A DNA stretch of 64,000 nucleotides from Bacillota bacterium (GTDB taxonomy: Bacteria; Bacillota; Clostridia; Tissierellales; Sedimentibacteraceae), in contig JAEXUD010000006.1 of NCBI GenBank assembly GCA_023453025.1, positions 103,626 through 167,625 on the forward strand, read 5' to 3'. Position numbers and translations under genes: made by a program. The stretch's first letter is position 1, and every line of letters begins with the position of its first letter. This document shows, piece by piece, positions 41,689-50,413 of the stretch. The notes beneath the pieces are model-generated. The model worked only from the letters and a program-made list of their open reading frames with translations, had not been told where the DNA came from and searched no databases.

Positions 41689-41734
41689 CTGTTTTCTTTA
41701 TAAAGAATTAGATAACATCAGAGAGGTAAAACAA

Positions 41735-42730
41735 GTGAAAAACAATTTGCCAAAAAAGGTTGATATTTTGGATGTTACTTTGAGGGATGGACTCCAACAT
41801 GAAGAAATATTTGTACCTACAGAATCTAAATTGTGGATTGCCGACAAGCTGATTGATGCAGGTTTTAAGAGAATTGAAATCGGTACATTCAGTCATGTTA
41901 AATATGTTCCGCAGTTTAAAGACATTTTCGAATTACTTAAAGCATTGCCGCAAGACGACAGTGTAGAATACACAGTTCTTGCCCTTAATACCAGGGCGTG
42001 TGAAAGAGTTGCCGAGGCTTTGGAGGCAGGAATTCAAATAGACCGTGTTCTTTGCGGGCAGCTTGCAACAAGCGAGGCATATGCCAGAAAAAATATGAAC
42101 AGAACTCATGAAGAGCTTTTTGCTGAAGCAGAAAAAAACGTTAAATTTTTACACAGCATCGGCATAAAAAAAGTTTTTGCCAATATCGGAACAATTTTCG
42201 GATGCCCGATTCAAGGTAAAACACCTATTGAGATTGCTTATGAATTTGTAGACAGATCCTTCGACATTGGATTTGATGAAATTGAGCACTCAGATCCTGA
42301 CGGAATAGCAACACCAAATGCCGTATATGAATATTTTTCAAAAATTATGAAGAAATATCCGGATACAAATATGCACTCTTTCCATGTGCATGATATCAGG
42401 GGAATGGGGATTGCCTCTTATTATGCGGCAATGGAGGCCGGCGTAACAGCCTTTGACTGTTCAATGGGTGGTATAGGAGGACAGGTTGCAAACATTGTGG
42501 ATAATGTCCCCGTTAAAGGAGTTGGAGATTATTACTTTGAACAAGAGCGTACAGGACTTGTTGAGACCTGTGATTTTGTTACTATGCTGAATGAGATGAA
42601 GATTGAAACAGGCATAGACGAGAAGAAATGTTACAAGATTGAAAAAATGGTGGAACGTATTCTGGGAAGAAAATTGGATTCTTATACAAGCTGCTTATAT
42701 AATAACAGTATTTTAAAGGAGGAAATATAA
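41735..42730 (+). CDS. HMG-CoA lyase-like DRE-TIM enzyme
   Basis: 331 residues from GTG 41735 (GAGAGGT, 7-nt spacing); an in-frame ATG at 41672 lies within the promoter. The DRE-TIM signature is DVTLRDGLQHE near residues 12-22. GTFSHVKYVPQFKD, FGCPIQGK and the metal-binding HVHD follow the HMG-CoA lyase pattern. The segment that carries the catalytic Cys in HMG-CoA lyase (GLGGCPYA) reads GIGGQVANI here, so that Cys is absent and the loop is longer. It is therefore a divergent lyase/aldolase, perhaps acting on a related 3-hydroxy-3-methyl acid or CoA ester. First gene of the sigma-54 operon; HMG-CoA reductase follows directly. Confidence 0.85.
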   Translation: MKNNLPKKVDILDVTLRDGLQHEEIFVPTESKLWIADKLIDAGFKRIEIGTFSHVKYVPQFKDIFELLKALPQDDSVEYTVLALNTRACERVAEALEAGIQIDRVLCGQLATSEAYARKNMNRTHEELFAEAEKNVKFLHSIGIKKVFANIGTIFGCPIQGKTPIEIAYEFVDRSFDIGFDEIEHSDPDGIATPNAVYEYFSKIMKKYPDTNMHSFHVHDIRGMGIASYYAAMEAGVTAFDCSMGGIGGQVANIVDNVPVKGVGDYYFEQERTGLVETCDFVTMLNEMKIETGIDEKKCYKIEKMVERILGRKLDSYTSCLYNNSILKEEI

Positions 42731-42732
42731 AA

Positions 42733-43998
42733 ATGAAAACAAGTAGTTATTCTGGTTTTTTTAAATTATCTGTAGAAGAAAGATTAAACGAAGTTGCCGA
42801 ATTCGCTGATTTGACAGAGCAAGAAAAGGCAATAATTACAGCTGCTGATTCACTGGAGAAAGACAAAGCAGACCACATGATTGAAAATGTTATCGGAAAA
42901 TATGCGCTTCCTATGGGTGTTGCTATGAATTTTATGATTAATGGTAAGGATGTTTTAATTCCAATGGTAGTTGAAGAGCCATCCGTAGTTGCGGCTTGTT
43001 CTAATGCGGCAAAGATGGCCAGGCCGGCGGGCGGGTTTACTGCATCAACTTCCGGAAATGTTATGATTGCGCAGATTCAGGTTCTAAATGTTGCGGTGCC
43101 GTTTGCAGCGAAGAGTATGGTTCTGGAAAAGAAGGACGAAATCATGAGAATATGTAACGAAAAGGACCCTGTACTTGTGAAACTTGGAGGAGGAGCTAAG
43201 GATGTAGAAGTAAGGGTGCTTGATACAAAAGTCGGTCCGATGGTGATTGTTCATCTGCTTGTTGATACAGGAGATGCAATGGGAGCAAACGCAGTTAATA
43301 CAATGGCTGAAGCAGTTGCACCTTATATTGAAGAAATTACAGGCGGAAATGTGGAATTGAGGATTCTTTCAAATCTTGCGGATCACAGGCTGGTAAGAGT
43401 AAGAGCAATCTGGAGAAAAGAAGAAATAGGGGGCGAAGAGGTTGTAGAAAAAATGATAAATGCATACGCATTTGCAGCAGCAGACCCTTACAGAGCAGCC
43501 ACACACAACAAGGGAATAATGAACGGAATCATTCCTGTTGTTACAGCTACAGGCAATGATACAAGAGCAATTGAAGCAGGGGCTCACTCCTATGCAAGCA
43601 GAAACGGAAAATATACTTCTATAACCACATGGGAAAAGGATGCAAACGGTGATTTGGTCGGTTCAATTGAAATGCCAATGGCAGTAGGCTTAGTAGGCGG
43701 AGCTACAAAGATTCACCCTGCAGCTCAGGCGGCGGTTAAGATTTTAGGGGTTAAGACAGCGGCAGAGCTGGCACAGATTATCGCTTCGGCAGGTCTTGCA
43801 AACAACATGACGGCAATGAAGGCTCTTGCAACAGAAGGAATTCAGAGAGGACATATGTCATTGCATGCCCGCAACTTAGCAAATACAGCAGGCGCTAAGG
43901 GTGAAGTGCTGGAAAAGATTGTTAAACAGATGGTTGTGGAAAAGAAGGTTCGTCTTGAATATGCACAGGAGCTGTTTAAAAAATATAACGAAAAATAA
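42733..43998 (+). CDS. mvaA: Class II 3-hydroxy-3-methylglutaryl-CoA reductase
   Basis: 421 residues. Motifs of class II HMGR are clear: ENVIGKYALPMGVAMNF (catalytic Glu), EEPSVVAACSNAAKMARPAGGF, DTGDAMGANAVNTMAE, the Asp in GNDTRAIEAGAHSYA and the catalytic His in GHMSLHARN. Class II enzymes often run in the oxidative direction (mevalonate + CoA to HMG-CoA, making NADH), as in Pseudomonas mevalonii. Clostridia usually make isoprenoids without mevalonate, so a catabolic role fits the operon. It starts 2 nt after the lyase-like gene, with GGAGGAA overlapping that stop. Confidence 0.93.
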   Translation: MKTSSYSGFFKLSVEERLNEVAEFADLTEQEKAIITAADSLEKDKADHMIENVIGKYALPMGVAMNFMINGKDVLIPMVVEEPSVVAACSNAAKMARPAGGFTASTSGNVMIAQIQVLNVAVPFAAKSMVLEKKDEIMRICNEKDPVLVKLGGGAKDVEVRVLDTKVGPMVIVHLLVDTGDAMGANAVNTMAEAVAPYIEEITGGNVELRILSNLADHRLVRVRAIWRKEEIGGEEVVEKMINAYAFAAADPYRAATHNKGIMNGIIPVVTATGNDTRAIEAGAHSYASRNGKYTSITTWEKDANGDLVGSIEMPMAVGLVGGATKIHPAAQAAVKILGVKTAAELAQIIASAGLANNMTAMKALATEGIQRGHMSLHARNLANTAGAKGEVLEKIVKQMVVEKKVRLEYAQELFKKYNEK

Positions 43999-44054
43999 TA
44001 CCTGATTTTAACGTCTGGCGATTAAACAATATTTGGAAGAAAGGAAATAGTGAT

Positions 44055-45296
44055 ATGTATTTAACACCGGAAGAAAAAGAAATTTTGGCCGGTTCTCAAG
44101 GAGAAGCAGCCAAACTGGCAATGGAAACACTGGTTAAAATCGGAAATATCAATGGAGCAGAACGCTTTATTCCGATTAAAAATGTTCATCTTGTGCTTCA
44201 TGCATACAAGAGCGCTTTTGATGCGGGAGTTGAAACAGCAGAAAAGATTGCTGAAATGGGAGGTAAGTTTGCAGTACCTGTAACAATCGACCCCTATGGA
44301 ATGGATTCAGAGGACTGGAAGGGAGCCAAAACTCCCGAACACTATGCTAAACAGCAAATGAGACTGGAAGCAGCTGTTATGAAAATGGGAGTTATTCCTA
44401 ACTGGACATGTACTCCATACTACGGATTTACGGCTCCGCGCAAAGGAGAACATCTTGCATGGTCGGAATCCTCAGCAGTGGCGTATGCAAACACCGCTTG
44501 CGGAGCAAGAACTAACAGGCAAACTGCCATAGTTGATATTTTTTGCGGAATAGTGGGAAGAGCTCCATTAACGGGACTTCATCTGGATGAAAACAGAAAA
44601 GGCGAGGTGCTGATTAAGCTGCATGTTGACAGACCTCTTGTCAACTGGGAATATCCTGCATTAGGATATTTGCTGGGACAAAAGCTGGGAGCCAGAATCG
44701 GAGTTGTGGAAGGTATGCAGGGCAGCCCTGCCGGCGAGGATTTAAAGAATTTTTGCGGAGCAGCTGCAGCAGCCGGGTCAGTGGCATTGATGCACATTGT
44801 AGGAGTTACTCCCGAAGCAGATTCAACAGAAGAAGCTTTTGGCAGAAATACTCCTGCGGACGTGATAGAAGTTACAGAGGAGGATATCAGGGCTACACGC
44901 AAGGCAATGTGCAACAACACAACAGAAAGAGTTGATTTTGTTGCATTAGGCTGTCCTCACTATACGATTAATGAAATAGTAAATGTTAACAGATTATTAG
45001 ACGGTCGTAAGGTGCACCCAAGTACTGCTTTCTGGATTTATGCAAATTCATATGCCTTAAGACTGGCAGAAAAAATGGGAATCAGACAGGAGCTTGAAAA
45101 AGCAGGCGTAGTATTTCGCGCGGAAACCTGTATGATTATCTCACCTGTCAAAGACTGGGGGTTCCAGACAATGATGACAGACTCCGGTAAATGTTCATAC
45201 TATGGACCTGCGGAATGCGGCACAGAAATGATTTTTGCCAGCGTGGAAGAATGTGTAGAATCTGCTGTTTCAGGAAAGTTAAAAATTTTTAAATAA
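44055..45296 (+). CDS. Aconitase X catalytic (large) subunit
   Basis: 413 residues, DUF521/AcnX large-subunit family. Landmarks: NWTCTPYY with C119, SSAVAYANTACGARTNR with C149, a later GCPHYTINEI cysteine, and ETCMIISP, GKCSYYGPAECG near the C-terminus; the family uses three of its cysteines for an iron-sulfur cluster. Known members dehydrate cis-3-hydroxy-L-proline (bacteria) or phosphomevalonate (archaea). Being next to HMG-CoA reductase favours a mevalonate-related hydroxy acid here; none of the usual proline-pathway genes is present. AAGGAAAT precedes the ATG. The small subunit gene follows. Confidence 0.9.
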   Translation: MYLTPEEKEILAGSQGEAAKLAMETLVKIGNINGAERFIPIKNVHLVLHAYKSAFDAGVETAEKIAEMGGKFAVPVTIDPYGMDSEDWKGAKTPEHYAKQQMRLEAAVMKMGVIPNWTCTPYYGFTAPRKGEHLAWSESSAVAYANTACGARTNRQTAIVDIFCGIVGRAPLTGLHLDENRKGEVLIKLHVDRPLVNWEYPALGYLLGQKLGARIGVVEGMQGSPAGEDLKNFCGAAAAAGSVALMHIVGVTPEADSTEEAFGRNTPADVIEVTEEDIRATRKAMCNNTTERVDFVALGCPHYTINEIVNVNRLLDGRKVHPSTAFWIYANSYALRLAEKMGIRQELEKAGVVFRAETCMIISPVKDWGFQTMMTDSGKCSYYGPAECGTEMIFASVEECVESAVSGKLKIFK

Positions 45297-45308
45297 GGAG
45301 AAACAATC

Positions 45309-45728
45309 ATGAAGACACTTCAAGGAAAGGGTATCGTAGAAGGAAGAGCCAAAGGCGAAGCTATTATATCATCCAAACCTTTCGGATTCTTCGGAGGAGT
45401 TAACCCTGGTACAGGAATTGTAATTGATAAATGGCATGAGCTTTACGGAGAAAGTATAAAAGGAAAAGTCTTTATTTACCCGGAGGGAAGAGGTTCTACA
45501 GTAGGTGCGGCGATTATTCTTGAACTTGCAAGAACCGGCTGTGCACCGGCTGCAATTGTGAACTGTAATATTGAGACTATTACCGCAGGCGGCGGAGTGA
45601 TGGCCAAGACATTCTACGATGTAGAAATTCCTATGGTTGACAGTATCGGCAAAGAAGAACTGCTTGCAATTAAAAACGGTTCGATTGTGGAAGTTAATGG
45701 GAATACAGGAGAAGTAACTGTTTTTTAG
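45309..45728 (+). CDS. Aconitase X small (swivel) subunit
   Basis: 139 residues, DUF126 family: the aconitase swivelling beta/alpha domain as a separate chain. YPEGRGSTVGAAIILEL contains the substrate-binding Ser (S63) of the GRGST motif, and GIVIDKWHELYGESIKGKVF is typical. It assembles with the large subunit encoded just upstream (12-nt gap, AAGGAG). Split-subunit AcnX is the form seen in archaeal phosphomevalonate dehydratase as well as in some bacteria. Confidence 0.9.
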   Translation: MKTLQGKGIVEGRAKGEAIISSKPFGFFGGVNPGTGIVIDKWHELYGESIKGKVFIYPEGRGSTVGAAIILELARTGCAPAAIVNCNIETITAGGGVMAKTFYDVEIPMVDSIGKEELLAIKNGSIVEVNGNTGEVTVF

Positions 45729-45751
45729 AATGCAGGAGAAAGGAGTTAAAA

Positions 45752-46057
45752 ATGAGCGACAAGGTAAAAATTGATGCCAATCCTACAATGATGGGAGAAT
45801 GTACACAAGCATTTAAAGATGGCAATATTAAAGAGGGCAGACGTTTAATTAAAGAATTTCTGCAGTCAATAGAAGACAGCGGTCAAGATCATTGCAATTG
45901 CAAGGAACCCTGCATGTATCACGGAAAATGCAAAGAGTGTGTTTTGCAGCACCGGGGTGGCATGGATCATTTGCCGTACTGCTTCAGAGACTTGGTAAAT
46001 GAAAGAATTGAAAAACTTTCCGCATTAACGGAGCATTCGTTAAAAGAAAGAATATAA
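45752..46057 (+). CDS. Small Cys/His-rich protein
   Basis: 101 residues. A helical N-terminal half (EGRRLIKEFLQSIEDS) is followed by a compact metal-site-like cluster: C48, C50, C54, H57, C60, C63, H67 and C77 (HCNCKEPC, HGKCKECVLQHR, LPYCF). Similar CNC...HGxCxxC...LPxC patterns occur in small clostridial proteins of unknown role. It could bind Zn or an iron-sulfur cluster. AGGAGAAAGGAG precedes the ATG. It lies inside the operon between AcnX and the amidohydrolase, so an accessory role in AcnX cluster assembly or electron transfer is possible but unproven. Confidence 0.75.
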   Translation: MSDKVKIDANPTMMGECTQAFKDGNIKEGRRLIKEFLQSIEDSGQDHCNCKEPCMYHGKCKECVLQHRGGMDHLPYCFRDLVNERIEKLSALTEHSLKERI

Positions 46058-46074
46058 GAAAAGGAAGAGGAAAA

Positions 46075-47670
46075 ATGAGTTGTAAAGCTTTTAAAAACGG
46101 TAAAATTTTCACATCCGACAAAGACATGCCGTATGCGGAAAGCTTCATCGTAGAAGACGGTATCATCATTTGGATTGGCAAAGAGAAGGATATGCCTGCA
46201 ATTAATTGTGAGGAAATTGATTTACAAGGAAGGCGAGTGATTCCCGGATTTGTTGATGCACATATGCACCCTGTTATCTTAGCTGATTGCGCACAGAAAA
46301 TTTCATGCCTTCCTCCGGTGGTTGGATCAATCGAAGAATTGATTGAAGCTGTCAAGGGTGAGGCCAAGACAAAGAAACCCGGAGAATGGATTCAGGGATG
46401 GGGATATGATGAAGAAAAATTTGCAGAACATCGTTCGCCAAACAGATGGGATCTTGATAAGGCTTCAACAGACCATCCGATTGAACTCCTTCGCTCATGT
46501 TCACATGTAAGGTCTGTTAACAGCAGGGCTTTGGAGCTTGCAGGAATCACCAAAGATACACCAGATCCATCGGGGGGAGAAATTGACAGGGATGAAAACG
46601 GAGAGCCTACGGGTATTCTTCGTGAAAACGCACGTCACCTTGTAGGAGAAATTCTTCCTGAAAAGTCCAGGGAGCAGCAGGTTCAAGGATTGGTGGAATT
46701 GGGTAAATTATTGCTGTCACAGGGCATTGTAGCTGTTACAGACATGGGAAACCTTGACTCCGCTGACTACTATGATTACTACATGGAAGCTGCTAAAAAA
46801 GGCTTCAGGCAAGAGCTCGGCATGTATTATATCTGGGATTTAATAAGAAAGAATCCTGACTTTAAATGGAACCAAGAACGTGCGGACAGAAGCAAACAGA
46901 TACACATGAACGGTATAAAAATCATTGCTGATGGCAGCGTTGGCGGGCGTACAGCATGGATGAGCCAGCCGTACAAGGGTACGACAGATGAATATGGTAT
47001 TTCGGTATGCACTGATGAAGAAATAGACAGTGCAATGGATTTTTGTAAAGAGAATAAATGTCAGTTATCGCTCCATGCAATGGGAATGAGAACCATAGAC
47101 CGTATTGTGGAAAGAACTTATCTGGAAAAACCCTGGGTTGAAGGACTTCCTCACATAAGAATTGAACATGTGACAGACCCTTCGGAGGAAGCGATTAGAA
47201 AAGCTGCAGACAGTAAAATTGCATTTGTTACCCAATCAATTTTCATGTATTCAGAAATTGAAAGCTATATGAATAACCTGGGCCTTGAATGGATTAAAAG
47301 AATTTATCCGATTCAGCACATGCTTGATTCCGGAGTTAAGGTCGCATTATCGACAGATGCACCTGCAACATCCTGGGCAGTACCGTCAGATCCATTCCCT
47401 AACATCAAATGCGCGGTAACCAGATATGCATACGACGGTACAGACTGCGGCAGAAATAACTGCATCGATATTGAAACAGCAATCAAAATGTATACTAAGG
47501 AAGGTGCGGAGATAGCAGGCTTTGAGAAACTCGGTCAGCTCAGGACAGGTTACAAGGGCAGCTTTGCAATTTTGAGTGAAGACATTCTTAATGTTGCCGG
47601 CGAACACATTGATAGAGTCTATGTAGAAGAAACTTATATAAACGGCAGTTGCGTTTATAGAAGGAAGTAA
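46075..47670 (+). CDS. YtcJ-like metal-dependent amidohydrolase
   Basis: 531 residues, Amidohydro_3 family. The metal-binding HxH is H63/H65 in GFVDAHMHP; KIIADGSVGGRTAWMSQPY, LSLHAMGMRTID, RIEHVTDP and ALSTDAPATSW give the remaining conserved ligands. Relatives hydrolyse N-acyl or N-substituted amides and related compounds. Cytoplasmic, without a signal peptide. Its place in the operon suggests that it releases an acid or amine for the HMGR/AcnX enzymes. Start supported by AAGGAAGAGG. Confidence 0.88.
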   Translation: MSCKAFKNGKIFTSDKDMPYAESFIVEDGIIIWIGKEKDMPAINCEEIDLQGRRVIPGFVDAHMHPVILADCAQKISCLPPVVGSIEELIEAVKGEAKTKKPGEWIQGWGYDEEKFAEHRSPNRWDLDKASTDHPIELLRSCSHVRSVNSRALELAGITKDTPDPSGGEIDRDENGEPTGILRENARHLVGEILPEKSREQQVQGLVELGKLLLSQGIVAVTDMGNLDSADYYDYYMEAAKKGFRQELGMYYIWDLIRKNPDFKWNQERADRSKQIHMNGIKIIADGSVGGRTAWMSQPYKGTTDEYGISVCTDEEIDSAMDFCKENKCQLSLHAMGMRTIDRIVERTYLEKPWVEGLPHIRIEHVTDPSEEAIRKAADSKIAFVTQSIFMYSEIESYMNNLGLEWIKRIYPIQHMLDSGVKVALSTDAPATSWAVPSDPFPNIKCAVTRYAYDGTDCGRNNCIDIETAIKMYTKEGAEIAGFEKLGQLRTGYKGSFAILSEDILNVAGEHIDRVYVEETYINGSCVYRRK

Positions 47671-47735
47671 ATGAAATATAAGATTTGCATGTGAATTTAA
47701 GGCAGGGAATTAAAAAATAAGAAAGGAATAATATT

Positions 47736-49145
47736 ATGCAAGCAATTATGAATTTTTTTATAGCATGTGCTAACTGGTTTTGGGGCCTTCCGATTTTGAT
47801 TTTAATCATTGGCGGCGGCTTATACATGAGCATACGCCTGGGATTTCCCCAGATTACAAAACTTGGTTATATTTGTTCACAGACATTTGGGAAAATGTTT
47901 AGTAAAAGCGATGATGGGGTTTCTCCGTTTGCAGCGGCTTGTTCGGCCCTCGGAGCCTCCATTGGAGCCTCCAATATCGTAGGTGTTCCGGTAGCTATAG
48001 CTTTAGGCGGTCCTGGTGCTGTATTCTGGATGTGGATTATTGCAATAGTTGGTTGTTGTACTAAATACGTGGAAATCGCTCTTGCCATGAAGTACAGAAC
48101 TAAGAATGAAAAAGGAGAATGGACAGGAGGCTCATTTTCCTATGTTAAAGAGTTATTCGGCGGTAAGAAGGCAGGTTATGTAATCGCTGTCATCTGCGCA
48201 TTTTTCACAATGATTGCCGGTTTACCCTCAATCGCCGCTCAAACACTGTCTGCAGTTTCACAGGTTGCAATATTCGGAGTAAATGGAACGGTATTCGGAA
48301 TTATCGTTGCAGTAATTGTAGGATTAATTATTTTTGGTGGAATCAAGCGAATTGCGGCAGTAATGGAAAAAGTGGTTCCGATTATGGCAGCTATTTATCT
48401 GGTGGGAGTTATCATCATTCTTTTCAACAACTTAAGCGAAATACTCCCTTCTCTTGCCAGTATCTTTGTGTATGCTTTCGCACCGCATGCTGCAGTTGGC
48501 GGATTTGCAGGATCTACAATTGCATTGGCTGTCAGATGGGGTGGTGCTCGTGGAGTGTATTCTAACGAAGCAGGTTTTGGTTCCGCTCCGGTTGCACACT
48601 GTACATCTACCGCTGACCATCCAATCAGACAGGCCGTATGGGGCGTATTTGAAGTAGTAGTTGATACAATTATTGTATGTACGGCTACTGCATTAGCAAT
48701 TCTTACAACTGGTGTTTGGAAAGATCCCGGCATTGACTCGGGAGCATTAGGACAGGCAGCATTTCACACTGTATTTGGTGCGGCAGGCGACTATTTCGTA
48801 GCAATCTGTGTGCTGTTATTTGTGCTTACAACCATTACTGTAGTTATTTTCTACGATGAAAAACAGGCTGAATTCTTATTCAAAACTACTAAAGCAGCTG
48901 TTTCATGGCGAGTTTTATCCATCATTACCATGGTTATTGTTACATTTGGTATGGATCTTGTAGTTATGTATCAATTAGTAGACTTTTTCGTTGCGCTGTT
49001 CATCATTCCAAACATGACTGCTGTTATCTGGTTAGTACCGCAGGTTGTAAAATTGCAAAAAGAATACTTCAGTACACCCGGAAAGTATTACTTGGCTGAT
49101 ATAGAAGAAAGAAAAGCAAAAAAAGCTGCAAAAGCTGACAAGTAA
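47736..49145 (+). CDS. AGCS family sodium/amino-acid symporter
   Basis: 469 residues with about ten membrane helices. Family motifs: GGGLYMSIRLGFPQ, SALGASIGASNIVGVPVAIALGGPGAVFWMWI, AMKYRTKNEKGEWTGGSFSYV, and GGARGVYSNEAGFGSAPVAH. AGCS proteins import alanine, glycine or related amino acids with sodium. The nearby hydrolases could make amino acids, or the protein may import the substrate itself. AGAAAGGA precedes the ATG. The hairpin downstream ends the first transcription unit. Confidence 0.92.
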   Translation: MQAIMNFFIACANWFWGLPILILIIGGGLYMSIRLGFPQITKLGYICSQTFGKMFSKSDDGVSPFAAACSALGASIGASNIVGVPVAIALGGPGAVFWMWIIAIVGCCTKYVEIALAMKYRTKNEKGEWTGGSFSYVKELFGGKKAGYVIAVICAFFTMIAGLPSIAAQTLSAVSQVAIFGVNGTVFGIIVAVIVGLIIFGGIKRIAAVMEKVVPIMAAIYLVGVIIILFNNLSEILPSLASIFVYAFAPHAAVGGFAGSTIALAVRWGGARGVYSNEAGFGSAPVAHCTSTADHPIRQAVWGVFEVVVDTIIVCTATALAILTTGVWKDPGIDSGALGQAAFHTVFGAAGDYFVAICVLLFVLTTITVVIFYDEKQAEFLFKTTKAAVSWRVLSIITMVIVTFGMDLVVMYQLVDFFVALFIIPNMTAVIWLVPQVVKLQKEYFSTPGKYYLADIEERKAKKAAKADK

Positions 49146-49170
49146 TTAAATTTCTTAAAATTATATAAAG

Positions 49171-49200
49171 GCCTCCGGCTAAGCCGGAGGCTTGTTGACA
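49171..49200 (+). terminator. Hairpin after the AGCS symporter gene
   Basis: GCCTCCGGC (49171-49179) pairs perfectly with GCCGGAGGC (49183-49191) around TAA. Only TTGTT follows, so termination may be partial. Confidence 0.6.
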
Positions 49201-49216
49201 AGAACAGGAGGAAAAA

Positions 49217-50413
49217 ATGAGACCTTTAGAAGGAGTAACAGTATTAGATCTTACACGCGTAGTTGCAGGGCCATATGCGACAATGATTTTATCTGACTTA
49301 GGTGCCAGGGTAATAAAAATTGAAAATCCAAATGATCCGGACTATACAAGAGATTTTGAACCGTATTTGGTGAATGAAGATAAAAAGCAAAGTGCATTCT
49401 TCGCTCAATACAATCGAAACAAAGAAGCGATAACACTAAATCTTAAAGATGAGGAAGGAAAGAAAATATTCAGAAACCTTGTTATAAAAGCAGATATAGT
49501 ATTTGAAAACTACAGAGCAGGAATAATGGATAAGCTGGGAGTTGGTTATGAAAATCTTAAACAATACAACCCCAAATTAGTTTATACAGCCATTTCAGGC
49601 TTTGGACAGAAAGGCCCCTACTCTGCATGGCCGGCATATGATAACAGCGGACAAGCGCTAAGCGGACTTTGGTCAATGAACGGTATGCCGGGTGAACCTA
49701 CAAGAATCGGTACTATAATTGGTGATGAGGCAGCAACATTTTTTGCAACAATCGGAACTTTGTCAGCATACATTCATGCTCAGAAAACAGGAGAGGGACA
49801 GTTTGTTGATGTGGCACAGTTAGATGCATCTCTTGCTCTTACAGAAAATGCGGTTTCAAATTATACCGTCGGAGGCCAAGTTCAGCAGCCCTTAGGAAAC
49901 GATCATCCACTGTGCAGACCTTATGGCAAATTTAAGGCCAAAGATGGATATGTATTTTTCGGCGGATACACAGACAGGTTCTGGAAGACAACCTGTGAAT
50001 TCTTCGGAGAACCGGAGCTTATTAACGATCCTGAAATTGATACAATGCCAAAGCGATTTAACGAAGAAATATACAATCGAAGAGTTTTACCGAAGATAAA
50101 TGAATGGTTTTCTCATTATACTTGCCAGGAGCTGCAGGATGCTTTGGCAGAAAAATTACCGCTGACTGCAATTCATTCCATGGATCAGGTTTTGGAAGAC
50201 CCTCAATTAAATTTCAGAGAAATGTTTATTGACTATTATTATGGTAATGCTCATGGCAAATTGTTCGGAAATCCGATTAAACTCAGTGTGACCCCTTGCG
50301 ATACTTCAGGAAGAGCTCCTGAAATAGGACAGGATAATGAAAAAATATATAAGGAATTTTTAGGCATAGAGAAGAAAGAGTTTGAAAAGTATAAAGCGAA
50401 AGGAGTGTTGTAA
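49217..50413 (+). CDS. Class III CoA-transferase (CaiB/BaiF family)
   Basis: 398 residues. N-terminal MRPLEGVTVLDLTRVVAGPYATMILSDLGARVIKIE is the family hallmark; NRNKEAITLNLK, ENYRAGIMDKLGVGY, SGFGQKGPYS and the catalytic Asp in VDVAQLDASLAL (about residue 200) are present. It moves CoA between carboxylic acids without ATP. The preceding AACAGGAGG is a strong ribosome site. It overlaps the enoyl-CoA hydratase gene by 1 nt, so the pair probably activates an acid and then hydrates or dehydrates its CoA ester. Confidence 0.93.
   Translation: MRPLEGVTVLDLTRVVAGPYATMILSDLGARVIKIENPNDPDYTRDFEPYLVNEDKKQSAFFAQYNRNKEAITLNLKDEEGKKIFRNLVIKADIVFENYRAGIMDKLGVGYENLKQYNPKLVYTAISGFGQKGPYSAWPAYDNSGQALSGLWSMNGMPGEPTRIGTIIGDEAATFFATIGTLSAYIHAQKTGEGQFVDVAQLDASLALTENAVSNYTVGGQVQQPLGNDHPLCRPYGKFKAKDGYVFFGGYTDRFWKTTCEFFGEPELINDPEIDTMPKRFNEEIYNRRVLPKINEWFSHYTCQELQDALAEKLPLTAIHSMDQVLEDPQLNFREMFIDYYYGNAHGKLFGNPIKLSVTPCDTSGRAPEIGQDNEKIYKEFLGIEKKEFEKYKAKGVL

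Noticed and set aside
41672..41734. ATG at 41672 as the start of the lyase-like gene
   Set aside because: It falls inside the sigma-54 promoter, upstream of the predicted transcript start; GTG 41735 has a proper ribosome site.
44055..45728. Aconitase X as cis-3-hydroxyproline dehydratase
   Set aside because: Not excluded, but no proline racemase, pyrroline-carboxylate reductase or similar partner is nearby, whereas HMG-CoA reductase is directly adjacent; left open rather than named.
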